Counted from the first letter of the stretch, positions 18,189 to 26,588 are shown. The stretch is 64,000 nt of DNA from PMG-095 sp037200885 (GCA_037200885.1 JBBCIN010000002.1:186001-250000); one strand, 5' to 3'. Translations and numbers: made by a program. Notes: generated by a model not told the origin, from the letters alone.

Positions 18189-20726
18189 TCAATCGAGGAA
18201 CACCGTGGCCATGACGCGCACGGTGAGCGGGTATGCGGGGGTGAAGTCCACGTCTTCACAACCCCAAAAGCGACCGTCGGCCGCCCCAGAAGCAGGATTG
18301 CCCGCCAAGCGACCGCTCGAGCCGCAGCTCGTACCGGCCGGCAGCGGCTGACCAATGCCGGGCTCGCTGCGCAGGCGGCTCACGGTCGCGAACTGTGCGG
18401 AGCGAAACGCGCCATTGAGCAGATTCTCGACGTCGAAGGCGACGTCGAACCAACGCTGCCGATAACCGAGGTGAGCGTCGACCTGGGTGAACCCAGGCGC
18501 CACCAACACGCCGTCGTCGGAAGCCGGACGATCGCCGATGCCGTAAAAGCGCAGGCCAGCGCGCGCCACGCCGGGTCCGAGCTCGTGGCGCGCGGATAGT
18601 CCGCCTGACCAAGTTTGCTTCGGAGCGAGCGCGAGGCCTCCTCCGTTCTCATGGTCGCTGGTGAACCGCGAATGCGTGAAGGTGATCGCGCCATCGACCG
18701 CAAGCCAAGGCGTGAGCTCATAGCGCCCTTCTAGCTCGACGCCGTAGCGCCGCGTGGCTGGACCGACGTTGGTGGTGCCATCATCCCCACCCCAGGTGGT
18801 CTCGCTGTCGAGATCGAGAAGCCAGCCCGCGGCCGCGAGGTCCAAACGCTGCCAAAGTCGGGTGCGTGCCCCCACTTCTTCACCGACCGCGCGCGTCAGC
18901 GGGGTGACGGACGGATTGGCAAACACCCCGCGCACGTCGTTGGAGTGAAAGCCGTGACCCCAGTTCAGGTACACATCCAGCTCGGCGTCCTTGCGATCGA
19001 GCGGGGTGACTGCGAGGCTCGCCTTGGGACTGAATTGGTGCGCGCCACCAACGCCGCTCCTCGGATTCGTCGGATCGTTCGTGGTCAGTTGGTTGTCCAC
19101 GGCAAAGCTGAGAAAATCCGCGCGTCCGCCCACATTCCCCCGCAGCCATGGTAGCGGCGTGATCTCCTCGTTCACATATGCGCCGAGCAGCGTCTCGTGC
19201 ACGTCGTTGCCGCGGATCTGACCGGTTTGCTCGCGTTGCAGCGTGTGCCAGAGCTCCTCGTGAATGTCGTCACTGCGCACTTGGCTGCCAATCGTGGTAT
19301 CGAAGCGCACGCCCGCGACTTGATGCAGCACGCGGTACGAGACCGCTCCGCCGTAGAACGTCCGTCGATCGACCTGCTCGATCTCGTCACCCGCGTCCTG
19401 GTCGTTCAGGTAGAGCGTGAAGTTCGAGAACAGGTTGAAGCGGTAACTGCCCAGGTACGTCTGCGCGGACAATTCGCTATTTTCGCTCGGCCGCAATTTG
19501 TAGCCCATGAACAGCTGATGCCGCGCCGTATTGCCCCCTTCGCTCGGGTCGATCGAGCCATAGCGCGAAATCAGGCCTTGTTCGACGGCGCGAGCCGGAA
19601 TTTGACCCGAGCCGTGCCAGTTGCCCGAGTAGCTCGCCTCACCAATGGTCATGCTCGAGGTGGGCGAGAGCGGAAGCGTGAGCTTGTTGAATAGCTTGTA
19701 GCGATCCCACCCTTCTGGGTTATCGAACGGTCCGTCCTGACGCCCCACTTCGGCGGAGAACAGCGCGCTCGCCTTGTCCCACTTCGGGCTGGCGATCAGC
19801 AAGCCGCGGTAAGCGGGCGAGCCGTGCCCGGGCGAACCACCGATGCCGAAGCCGAGCGAGCTGTGCTCGAAGCCGTTGCGCGTGACGAGATTCACGGCGC
19901 CGGCGGTCGCGAAATCACCCTGATTGGCAAAGTAGGGACCCTTCGAGAGTTCGACTCGCTCGACGGTTTCAGGAATGATGAAGTTGGTGTCAGCGAAGCC
20001 TTGACCGTGCGCGTGCGACACCATGTTGATTGGAATGCCGTCGATCGACAGCGCCAGATCGGTGCCATGGTCCGCGTCGAAACCGCGCAAAAAGTACTGA
20101 TTGGCTTTGCCACCGCCGGAGTGCTGCACCACCACCAAGCCAGGCGTTACGCGCAAAATGTCTTGCACGGAGCCGATCGGACGAAGCGCAAAGTCGCGGT
20201 CGCGCACCGCGGACGACGATGCCGCGCTCATCGGCTTGCGCCCAAGCACGAGCGTAGTCTCGGTATTCTTTTGCAGCTCAGGAGGCGGCGTCGGGCCAGC
20301 GTTCGCCGCTTTCGTTTCGACCACGGCCGGCGCGAGCGCGGGTGGCTCGAAGGGCAGCGCCAGCTGAATGGTGGAGCGGATCGGCAGATCGTTTTGACGC
20401 GCGGGTGAAAAAATCCAGCCCTTTACGGCGGCCAGCGCGGCTTCGTCGAAACCGTGACCCGCGGGCTGAACCACCTTGGCTTCGACCACGTGCCCTGTCT
20501 CGTCGACGACGATCTCGAGGCCCACGGTGCCCGCGAGGCGCTCGCGCAACGCATCGGGCGGATAGCTCGGATCGGCGTGCTCTTGGAGCACGGGAGCGAC
20601 GGCTGGGGCGCTCGCATCGCTGGGCATCGGCGCGCCACCTGCCGTGGGGTCCTGAGCCAAGAGCGGGCGCACCGAGAAGATCAAGGCGAGGCCGACCGCG
20701 GCCCTCGAAATCAAGGAGGTACGCAT
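18189..20726 (-). CDS. TonB-dependent receptor with N-terminal TonB-type C-terminal domain
   Basis: An 845-residue outer-membrane protein. The signal peptide ends near AQDP (about residue 25). Residues about 48-130 form a TonB C-terminal-type domain (YPPDALRERLAGTVGLEIVV, GHGFDEAALAAVKGW, FSPARQND). A Pro/Ala linker follows, then a plug domain at about 180-290 (IGSVQDILRVTPGLVV, FLRGFDADHGTDLALSIDGIPIN, VERVELSKGPYF), then a long beta-barrel. It should import a TonB-energised ligand. The extra domain resembles the one in the TonB-like protein encoded divergently (20864-21646). The His in the plug (SHAHGQG) hints at metal or a metal complex; the ligand is not determined. Confidence 0.9.
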   Translation of the reverse strand: MRTSLISRAAVGLALIFSVRPLLAQDPTAGGAPMPSDASAPAVAPVLQEHADPSYPPDALRERLAGTVGLEIVVDETGHVVEAKVVQPAGHGFDEAALAAVKGWIFSPARQNDLPIRSTIQLALPFEPPALAPAVVETKAANAGPTPPPELQKNTETTLVLGRKPMSAASSSAVRDRDFALRPIGSVQDILRVTPGLVVVQHSGGGKANQYFLRGFDADHGTDLALSIDGIPINMVSHAHGQGFADTNFIIPETVERVELSKGPYFANQGDFATAGAVNLVTRNGFEHSSLGFGIGGSPGHGSPAYRGLLIASPKWDKASALFSAEVGRQDGPFDNPEGWDRYKLFNKLTLPLSPTSSMTIGEASYSGNWHGSGQIPARAVEQGLISRYGSIDPSEGGNTARHQLFMGYKLRPSENSELSAQTYLGSYRFNLFSNFTLYLNDQDAGDEIEQVDRRTFYGGAVSYRVLHQVAGVRFDTTIGSQVRSDDIHEELWHTLQREQTGQIRGNDVHETLLGAYVNEEITPLPWLRGNVGGRADFLSFAVDNQLTTNDPTNPRSGVGGAHQFSPKASLAVTPLDRKDAELDVYLNWGHGFHSNDVRGVFANPSVTPLTRAVGEEVGARTRLWQRLDLAAAGWLLDLDSETTWGGDDGTTNVGPATRRYGVELEGRYELTPWLAVDGAITFTHSRFTSDHENGGGLALAPKQTWSGGLSARHELGPGVARAGLRFYGIGDRPASDDGVLVAPGFTQVDAHLGYRQRWFDVAFDVENLLNGAFRSAQFATVSRLRSEPGIGQPLPAGTSCGSSGRLAGNPASGAADGRFWGCEDVDFTPAYPLTVRVMATVFLD

Positions 20727-20760
20727 AGCTGGGCGCAGGCCAGTAACACGGTAATTAAAG

Positions 20761-20775
20761 AACGTGCTACACGTT
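20761..20775. promoter_or_regulatory. Perfect 6-3-6 inverted repeat in the receptor/tonB divergent promoter
   Basis: AACGTG, CTA, CACGTT lies 35 bases upstream of the receptor start and 88 upstream of the TonB-like start. It is followed by a T-run on the plus strand (20776-20780) and preceded by AAAG, so the stem can extend. A terminator between divergent genes makes little sense; a dimeric repressor site is the better reading. Confidence 0.5.
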
Positions 20776-20793
20776 TTTTTAGCGTACCCAAGG

Positions 20794-20822
20794 TGTCACG
20801 CAATTCACGGCAAGATGTCACG
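20794..20822. promoter_or_regulatory. Direct repeat TGTCACG x2, 22 bases apart
   Basis: Identical heptamers at 20794-20800 and 20816-20822 are about two helical turns apart, as for tandem activator or repressor sites. The second one overlaps the expected -35 position of the candidate promoter whose -10 is TATACT (20842-20847). Confidence 0.4.
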
Positions 20823-20841
20823 ACAGGCGCTACGCCAGCAC

Positions 20842-20847
20842 TATACT
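20842..20847 (+). promoter_or_regulatory. Candidate -10 element for the TonB-like gene
   Basis: TATACT ends 16 bases before the ATG at 20864, an AT-rich hexamer in a GC-rich setting. No good -35 is seen, so an activator at the TGTCACG repeats may be needed. Confidence 0.35.
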
Positions 20848-20863
20848 CCCGCGAGACGACGCG

Positions 20864-21646
20864 ATGACCCCAGGAGCTGACTTCTTCCGCGCCCTGCCCG
20901 TCAGCGGGAAGGGCCTCGCTCTGCTGGGCTCCGTCTCCGTGCATGTCGCGGTCGCGCTGGCCGCGATGCGCGGGGCACCACACGCGGCACCGAATGCAAG
21001 CACTCCGACCAACGCGGTCGTGGAGTTCGCGGCGCTCGACCTGGCGGTCACCGAAGCGCCCCAGCAACCGATCCTCGCCCCCGTGTCCGCTTCCGCGCCG
21101 ACGTCCGCGCGCCACCACCACGATTACCCGGTGCCTCCGGATCACGACGCGATGCCCCACGATCCGTCCATTCGTCACGTGTTGCCCCTGACGAGCGCGC
21201 TGGACTCGGCACGCGCCGCAGTGCCCGCCGTGATCGATTCTCCCGCCCCCGCCGCGCCCCGCTTCGTAATGACCGTCGGTCCTGCGGCACGCGCTCCGGG
21301 CGGAACGAGCGCTGAGCTCGGCAACACCGAGGCCGTCGGTTCCATTGCTCCGGCTGGGCCAGTCCCGGAAGCCTCGGTGGACAGCCCTGCCAAGCTAGTC
21401 GCGGGCAGCTCACCCGGCTACACGCACGAGGCTGAAGCCGCGGGCATCGAAGCGGACGTGCCCCTGGAGATCGTGGTCGACAGTGCGGGCGCCGTGATCG
21501 GCGCGCGCGCCCTGGCGCACGTCGGATACGGCCTCGACGAAGCCGCCCTACGAAGCGTTCGCGGCTATCGCTTCTCGCCCGCGCGGCGCGGAGGAAAGGC
21601 GCTCGCGGTGCGCATGCACTGGCTGATGCGTTTTCAACTTCGCTGA
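20864..21646 (+). CDS. TonB-like energy transducer with His-rich linker
   Basis: A 260-residue protein. An N-terminal hydrophobic anchor (about 15-37) is followed by a long Pro/Ala-rich periplasmic spacer and a TonB-type C-terminal domain (about 180-260: VPLEIVVDSAGAVIGARAL, GYGLDEAALRSVRGYRFSPAR). The spacer carries a cluster of His and Asp at about 84-107 (RHHHDYP, DHDAMPHD), a likely metal-binding stretch. It should pass the ExbB/D proton-motive energy to the adjacent receptor; ExbB/D are not in the window. It is divergent from the receptor gene and converges on the HupE gene with 5 bases between them. Confidence 0.82.
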   Translation: MTPGADFFRALPVSGKGLALLGSVSVHVAVALAAMRGAPHAAPNASTPTNAVVEFAALDLAVTEAPQQPILAPVSASAPTSARHHHDYPVPPDHDAMPHDPSIRHVLPLTSALDSARAAVPAVIDSPAPAAPRFVMTVGPAARAPGGTSAELGNTEAVGSIAPAGPVPEASVDSPAKLVAGSSPGYTHEAEAAGIEADVPLEIVVDSAGAVIGARALAHVGYGLDEAALRSVRGYRFSPARRGGKALAVRMHWLMRFQLR

Positions 21647-21651
21647 TCGCA

Positions 21652-22623
21652 TCAGATGACGATCGCGGCGATCCGCTGCCAACACCAGAACGCGGCCACG
21701 ATGCCGACCGCATACAGCGCGGGCCGTCGCGCACGCGAGAACCAGCTCTTTGGCAGTGGTACGCTGACGAGCAGGAAAGCGAGCAGCACCATCATCAGCT
21801 GGCCGATCTCGACGCCCACGTTGAAGCTGAGCAGCGCCATCGGCAGATGGCTCTGTGGCAGACCGATATTCTTCAGCGCGCCCGCGAAGCCGAGACCGTG
21901 CACCAAACCGAACAAGAACGAAACCAACGCCGGGACGCGCCGAGCGAGCGAATCGGCGTCACGCAACGCTTCACCGGCGACGAGTACGATCGAGAGCGCG
22001 ATGCAGGCCTCGACCGGGGCGGAGCGCAGCGTCAGCCAGCCGAACACGCTGCAAGCGAGTGTCAAGCTGTGCGCCAACGTGAACGCCGTGATCGTGCCAA
22101 TCAAGCGACGGTTGAAGCCGACTAGAAACAGCAAGCTTACGACGAACAGCAAGTGATCGATGCCACTCAGGATGTGCTGCACACCCAACACGGTGTAGGT
22201 GCGGAAGATTTCGCCCAAACCACGGTGATCGTCAGCGGACCCGAAGAGCTGCACGGACGGTTGCGAGCCCGTCAGGGTGTAAACGTGACTCTGGCCGTCG
22301 AGCCAGACGATCTTCACCAGCGCCGCCGAGTAGCGCTTGCCGACGCCATCCATGGCGAATGTGCCCTTCAGCCCATCTGGGCCACAGTGCACGATATTCG
22401 AGCCCGCTTCGGCGCAGCTGTCCGGCCAGCGCGGTCTCAAGTCATTGCCCATCGGGCGCTTGTCGCTCGAGGCGGACCAAATCCACAGGAACTCGCCCGG
22501 GGCAGTCTCGCGCACTTCCATCTCAGCCATGCTCATCTCATGAGCGCGCGCAGGCGTGGCGCAGAGCGAGAACACGAACGCAAGCAGAACCAAACACAGG
22601 GCACGCAGCTTCACCGTGCTCAT
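21652..22623 (-). CDS. HupE/UreJ-family membrane protein
   Basis: A 323-residue protein starting at ATG 22623; the longer open frame is not used because ATGA at 22620-22623 overlaps the isomerase stop. The signal peptide ends at ARA (about 27) and is followed by an N-terminal periplasmic domain beginning HEMSMAEM. About six or seven transmembrane helices follow from residue 135. The HupE/UreJ pattern appears as HILSGIDHLLF, with further His in FTLAHSLTL and LVHGLGFAGAL. Family members are nickel/cobalt permeases or envelope proteins of unknown function with a periplasmic head. Linkage to a TonB receptor and a PpiC-like protein favours metal handling. The exact substrate is unknown. Confidence 0.82.
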   Translation of the reverse strand: MSTVKLRALCLVLLAFVFSLCATPARAHEMSMAEMEVRETAPGEFLWIWSASSDKRPMGNDLRPRWPDSCAEAGSNIVHCGPDGLKGTFAMDGVGKRYSAALVKIVWLDGQSHVYTLTGSQPSVQLFGSADDHRGLGEIFRTYTVLGVQHILSGIDHLLFVVSLLFLVGFNRRLIGTITAFTLAHSLTLACSVFGWLTLRSAPVEACIALSIVLVAGEALRDADSLARRVPALVSFLFGLVHGLGFAGALKNIGLPQSHLPMALLSFNVGVEIGQLMMVLLAFLLVSVPLPKSWFSRARRPALYAVGIVAAFWCWQRIAAIVI

Positions 22624-23513
22624 TCGATCGATCCTCGGATCGGCGTCTCGTAAGTGATCTTGTACTTCTTGGCCAACTCGTGCACGGCGGCCGAGCGCTG
22701 TTCCGAAGCGGTGGCGTCGGTCCAGTCTTGCAAGACCACGCCGCGCACGTTCTCGTAGACCGCCGGTTTGGGCGGGATCGCCGTGTCGAGTTTCATCGCG
22801 CGCCAACCATCGCGTGTCTGGAGCGCCTGCCACGTGCCCGGGGTCGTGGTCTCGAGGGTCTTGGCGAAGTCGGCGCCGTAGCTTTCGACGAGGTTCGAGT
22901 GCGGTCGCGCTTTGAACACGCGCAAGCCCGCCTTCGCGTCGCCGGGGGTGCCGTTGTTCAGAGCCGCCACGAACTCTCGCACCGTTGCTTCCGAATTGGT
23001 GCCGGAGAGTGCGGCTTCTTGAAAATCGAAGCGAGCGGGCTCGTCGTACTTGTCGCGATGAGCTTCGAACCAAGCGCGCAGCTGCTTGTCGTCCGCCGGT
23101 GGTACCTTCACGTTGCTGTCGACGACGCTCAGCGCCTTGAAGATCACGCGTTCGCGGATTGCAGTGTCGCCCTTGTCGACTTGCAGGGCGAGGCCTTCAC
23201 GGTAGAGCACTTCGTTGTCGAGCCAGACGCGATGCAGCGCCTCGAGCTCTTGCGCGTTCGGTTTGCGGCCTCGCGCGGTCTCGAAGGTCTCGATCGCCTC
23301 GCTGTCGACGTCGCCGGTCACGACGATGTGGTGGGCGTCGTCGGTCTTGCTGGCTAATACATGGTCGACCGCAAACAAGAGACCGCCCAAAATCACGAAG
23401 TGGAGCAGCGGCTCACGCAGCCAGCTCCGGCGCGGGGCCGGTGGCCGTGCCGGCGATACGGGTTCAGAAGGAGCGGGCTCGGCAAGGTGCAGATTCAAGA
23501 CTGGCGTCGACAT
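22620..23513 (-). CDS. Membrane-anchored PpiC-like peptidyl-prolyl isomerase
   Basis: A 297-residue protein from ATG 23513, chosen because it starts the cytoplasmic leader just before a single transmembrane helix (about 32-52, LLHFVILGGLLFAVDHVLA). The periplasmic part resembles SurA/PpiC chaperones. An N-terminal helical region has NEVLYREGLAL and IRERVIFKAL, followed by a parvulin-like domain (FDFQEAALSG, FAKTLETTTPGTWQAL, GWRAMKLD). Its likely job is folding the outer-membrane receptor or the HupE head. It overlaps the HupE gene by 4 bases. The PHP lipoprotein gene lies 132 bases upstream, separated by two palindromes. Confidence 0.8.
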   Translation of the reverse strand: MSTPVLNLHLAEPAPSEPVSPARPPAPRRSWLREPLLHFVILGGLLFAVDHVLASKTDDAHHIVVTGDVDSEAIETFETARGRKPNAQELEALHRVWLDNEVLYREGLALQVDKGDTAIRERVIFKALSVVDSNVKVPPADDKQLRAWFEAHRDKYDEPARFDFQEAALSGTNSEATVREFVAALNNGTPGDAKAGLRVFKARPHSNLVESYGADFAKTLETTTPGTWQALQTRDGWRAMKLDTAIPPKPAVYENVRGVVLQDWTDATASEQRSAAVHELAKKYKITYETPIRGSIE

Positions 23514-23582
23514 GTGATTCACGGGTTCGGAAAAAGAAACGGCGCCGTGCGTAGGTTCGCGCGGCGCCGTGGGGTCGTGCCA

Positions 23583-23597
23583 TCCGTCAGTGACGGA
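23583..23597. promoter_or_regulatory. 15-base perfect palindrome TCCGTCA-G-TGACGGA
   Basis: Seven-base arms around one central base, 69 bases upstream of the PpiC-like start and only 4 bases from the long hairpin at 23602-23637. The spacing is too tight for an RNA loop, so a DNA-binding site is likelier. Confidence 0.4.
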
Positions 23598-23601
23598 GGC
23601 A

Positions 23602-23637
23602 TTGCTGACGAGTGACAGTCGTGTCACTCGTCAGCAA
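23602..23637 (-). terminator. 16-base-pair perfect hairpin between the PHP and PpiC-like genes
   Basis: Arms TTGCTGACGAGTGACA and TGTCACTCGTCAGCAA with a GTCG loop, 8 bases after the PHP lipoprotein stop. There is no T-run after it on the minus strand, so it is not a classic intrinsic terminator. It could stabilise the upstream mRNA, attenuate, or be a processing site. Confidence 0.6.
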
Positions 23638-23645
23638 CGGTCTCT

Positions 23646-26480
23646 TTACTTGACGCCCGCAACGGGAGTCGAGCCAGCGACCTCGATGTACACCGGGTTG
23701 CTGTAGAACCAGAGGTCAGACCAAGCCGCGACGTCGAACGAGACCGCCTTCTGGCCGACGATCGGGTTCGTAGCGCCGATGGCAGCAACCAGGTGGTCCG
23801 GGCAACCGTCGAACTGGCTGCTCGCGCTGTGGACCGTGGTGCACGGAATGCGCAAGCGCGTTTGGTCATTGGCGTTGGTGTAAACGTCAGACAGCGGATT
23901 GCCGCTGCCGTCGGTCTCGAACGGCACCGCGGGGGGCATGTTCGTGCCGCGGAGACGGACGTACTGCGAAGCCGTCACCGCGGGGATGCGGAACGTCATC
24001 GTCAGGAACGTCGAGCCGTCCACCGGAGAAGCGACGGCTTTCCAAGCGGAAGCGCCGACACCGTTGAACGACTTGAGAATGGCGGCGGAGACGTTCTTGG
24101 CCGCATCCGGCACCACGGACAGGTCCGCAGTCGTGCCATCAGCCTTGAGCCAGTTGGTGTTCGCCGGCCACGCGCCGGAGTAGCCCGGCGTGCCCGGCGT
24201 TTTGTAGCCGGTCACCAGACCACCGATCACGTCGACGTGATCGAGCACCGGCATGTTGAGCGGCTGAGTGATGCCGACCTGCTTCAGTGACGGGTTCGCG
24301 AAGGTGTACGGTGAGAAGTTCGCTCCCGCCGGGTCACGCACGGTCACGGCGACCACGATGTCCGCACCCGACGCAACCTGGAGCTTCTCGCCCATGGTTG
24401 CACAACCGGCAACGTTGCTGACCGCGTTGTTGCTGGTAGCGGCGTTGATCGAGAGCTCGCTGACGAGAGCGTCAGCCTTGCCCGTGCAAGCAACGAACGC
24501 CAAGCGGTCGATGATCTGACCGCCGGTGGCGAAGTTGTTACCCGTGCGCAGGCCGTCGACGATCTGTTGGGGCGTCGGCTTCGTGCCACCCGCGCGCACC
24601 ATCGTGTAGTTGCGCTGGTACTCGCCCGGGTAGAAGTCCTGCGTCGAACGACGGTCGTCCGGGCCGAAGCTACCGCGGTTGTGCCAATCGGAGCTGGCGA
24701 AGAACCAGAAGTTACGGCCTTCGCCGAGCATCGCGTCCCACACGCCGCCGATGTAGCCACCGTAAACGCCCGTGCCACCGTAGGTCGTGCCACCGACGCT
24801 GTCCGTCTGGACGCCGTTGATGTTGTTGCGCAGCACTTGGTACTCGCCGCGGTTCGCCGAGGCGCCGTGACCGGGTTGCGTCTCCATGCCGAACGCGCTC
24901 TTGGGGGCCGCGTTGTTGAAGTCACGCAAGCTTTCGACGTTGAACCCAGCATCGCCGTCGGGGTTGAATTGACCGGCGCGCTCGAGATGCGCGGGCACGT
25001 AGTAGGACTCGTTCGGGTGGAACGTCGCCATGTACTTCATGGCTTCGACGGTCTTGGCGTGACCCATGGTGCCGTGGCCCGTGCCGTTGGCCGGGATCAA
25101 CTTCTGGGCGGTGGTGCTCCAGCTCGGATCGGTCCCGTTCGCGCTGCCCGGGACGGAACAATCCCATTGATTGGCAACGCCGCGGCTCGTGTCGGCGTCG
25201 GCGCGGTCGAAGCAGTACTCCCACTTCGCGAGCGCGGTGCCGCTCCCGACCGCCGTGTAACCCGGCGTGGTCGGCAGAGTAGTCGTGGCCAGCGCGGCCG
25301 GGATCTGACCCGTAATGACGGACATCGAGCTGTGCTCGTGACCGGCAACTACGGACTCGATGCCGAGGAACAGGGGCAGGTTCTTGTAGGCGTTCAGGTA
25401 CTCGATCAACGGGTACTGGAACTCCTGAATCGACTGCCAACGCCACATGTTGCGGTTGGGGGAGGTGCCGGAGACATCGCCCTTGGGCGTCACGCCGGAG
25501 TTTTCCCAGGTCGTGTTCGCGTCTTTGCCGGCGATGTACGGGTAAGCCGGCGTCGACAGCGTCGCGTCTTCGACCAAGGTGCAGTTGCGGTTACCGTTCC
25601 CGCCGTGGCCCGCTTGCACGAACCAATCGAGCCCCCAGGGCGTCTCGGTCTTGTCGGTCGCCTTCTTGACCAACTTCTCCATCGAGATGGATCCGTCGGA
25701 GCAAGTAGTGTGGTTGTGAAAGTCTCCGGCGACGTACGTGCCCGGCGCTTTCGGAGCGGTCGAGCAAGTAATCTGCGCGGTGAGCGTGTCGGCGCACGAG
25801 GCAGCCGGATCGCCATCGCTGACCGAGAGCGTCACCGTGGCGGTGCCCGCGGCAGTGCAGGTGAAGGTGGGATTCTGAGCAGACGCGCTGCTGAGGGTTC
25901 CCGCGGTGGTCGTCCAAGCGAACGACAGGGCGCTCGGGGCGGCATCGCTGTCATGCGCCGCTGCAGTCAGGGCGACCGTGCCGCCAACTTGGACTTCGCT
26001 CGGGCTTGCGGAGAGCGAGTCGATCGTCGGGCACAAGTTCAGGGCGCCGGAAACCATCACGCTGCCCGTGCGGGGCGCTTCGTGACAGGTCATCGGCACG
26101 GTCACGGACACCGTGGCGTGCGCCTGCACGCTGAAGGTGCTCGAGCCGCCACAGGTCGCCGAAGCGTCGGTGGTGGTGCCGCTGATGGTGATGCTGTAGC
26201 CGGTGCCAGCCGGGAGACCACCGATGGTCGCGCTGAGCTTGGTCGCCGACGTGAGGTCGATGGTGCCGGTCTTGGTGAAGCTGTTCGGCCCGACGATGGT
26301 GTACGTCGCGCTGTTCAGCGTGCTGCCGTTGGCAAGCTGCAGGTCCAAGCTGAGCTCGCCGCTCGACGATTCGCTCGCGCTAGCCGGCGCGTTCGTCCCG
26401 TTGCTCTGGTCGCCGCAACCGGCGATCGCTGTGATGCTGCAAAAACCCAACGCCAATATCGATAACTTTTCAGTTCTCAT
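23646..26480 (-). CDS. Multidomain lipoprotein with PHP-type (CehA/McbA-like) metallohydrolase
   Basis: A 944-residue protein from ATG 26480, which has a GGAG purine run upstream. The lipobox is perfect (IAGC, C22). Module A (about 40-133) and PKD-like module B (about 139-240) come first, both shared with the lipoprotein at 16758-17465. A PHP-type metal site follows: GDFHNHTTCSDG (H255, H257), QAGHGG (H292), GIESVVAGHEH (E375, H381, H383), VPAH (H498) and SSDWH (D598, H600). This pattern predicts a surface phosphoesterase or related metal-dependent hydrolase, usually Mn, Zn or Fe dependent. A C-terminal beta region (about 650-944) ends without an anchor. The substrate is unknown. Confidence 0.85.
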   Translation of the reverse strand: MRTEKLSILALGFCSITAIAGCGDQSNGTNAPASASESSSGELSLDLQLANGSTLNSATYTIVGPNSFTKTGTIDLTSATKLSATIGGLPAGTGYSITISGTTTDASATCGGSSTFSVQAHATVSVTVPMTCHEAPRTGSVMVSGALNLCPTIDSLSASPSEVQVGGTVALTAAAHDSDAAPSALSFAWTTTAGTLSSASAQNPTFTCTAAGTATVTLSVSDGDPAASCADTLTAQITCSTAPKAPGTYVAGDFHNHTTCSDGSISMEKLVKKATDKTETPWGLDWFVQAGHGGNGNRNCTLVEDATLSTPAYPYIAGKDANTTWENSGVTPKGDVSGTSPNRNMWRWQSIQEFQYPLIEYLNAYKNLPLFLGIESVVAGHEHSSMSVITGQIPAALATTTLPTTPGYTAVGSGTALAKWEYCFDRADADTSRGVANQWDCSVPGSANGTDPSWSTTAQKLIPANGTGHGTMGHAKTVEAMKYMATFHPNESYYVPAHLERAGQFNPDGDAGFNVESLRDFNNAAPKSAFGMETQPGHGASANRGEYQVLRNNINGVQTDSVGGTTYGGTGVYGGYIGGVWDAMLGEGRNFWFFASSDWHNRGSFGPDDRRSTQDFYPGEYQRNYTMVRAGGTKPTPQQIVDGLRTGNNFATGGQIIDRLAFVACTGKADALVSELSINAATSNNAVSNVAGCATMGEKLQVASGADIVVAVTVRDPAGANFSPYTFANPSLKQVGITQPLNMPVLDHVDVIGGLVTGYKTPGTPGYSGAWPANTNWLKADGTTADLSVVPDAAKNVSAAILKSFNGVGASAWKAVASPVDGSTFLTMTFRIPAVTASQYVRLRGTNMPPAVPFETDGSGNPLSDVYTNANDQTRLRIPCTTVHSASSQFDGCPDHLVAAIGATNPIVGQKAVSFDVAAWSDLWFYSNPVYIEVAGSTPVAGVK

Positions 26481-26588
26481 CTTCGCTTTTCTCCGAACGG
26501 TGCCGTAAAAGGACTGGTGCGCCCGTAATCGCACGTGGGTTAGCAAGATGCAGGCCAGGCGGGAGCCGCTCGGACCCCAGTAAATCCC

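Noticed and set aside
24567..26465. Long 632-codon open frame antisense to the PHP lipoprotein
   Set aside because: Its translation is Arg/Val/Gly-rich without any domain, and the opposite strand encodes clear motifs. It follows from high GC at third positions.
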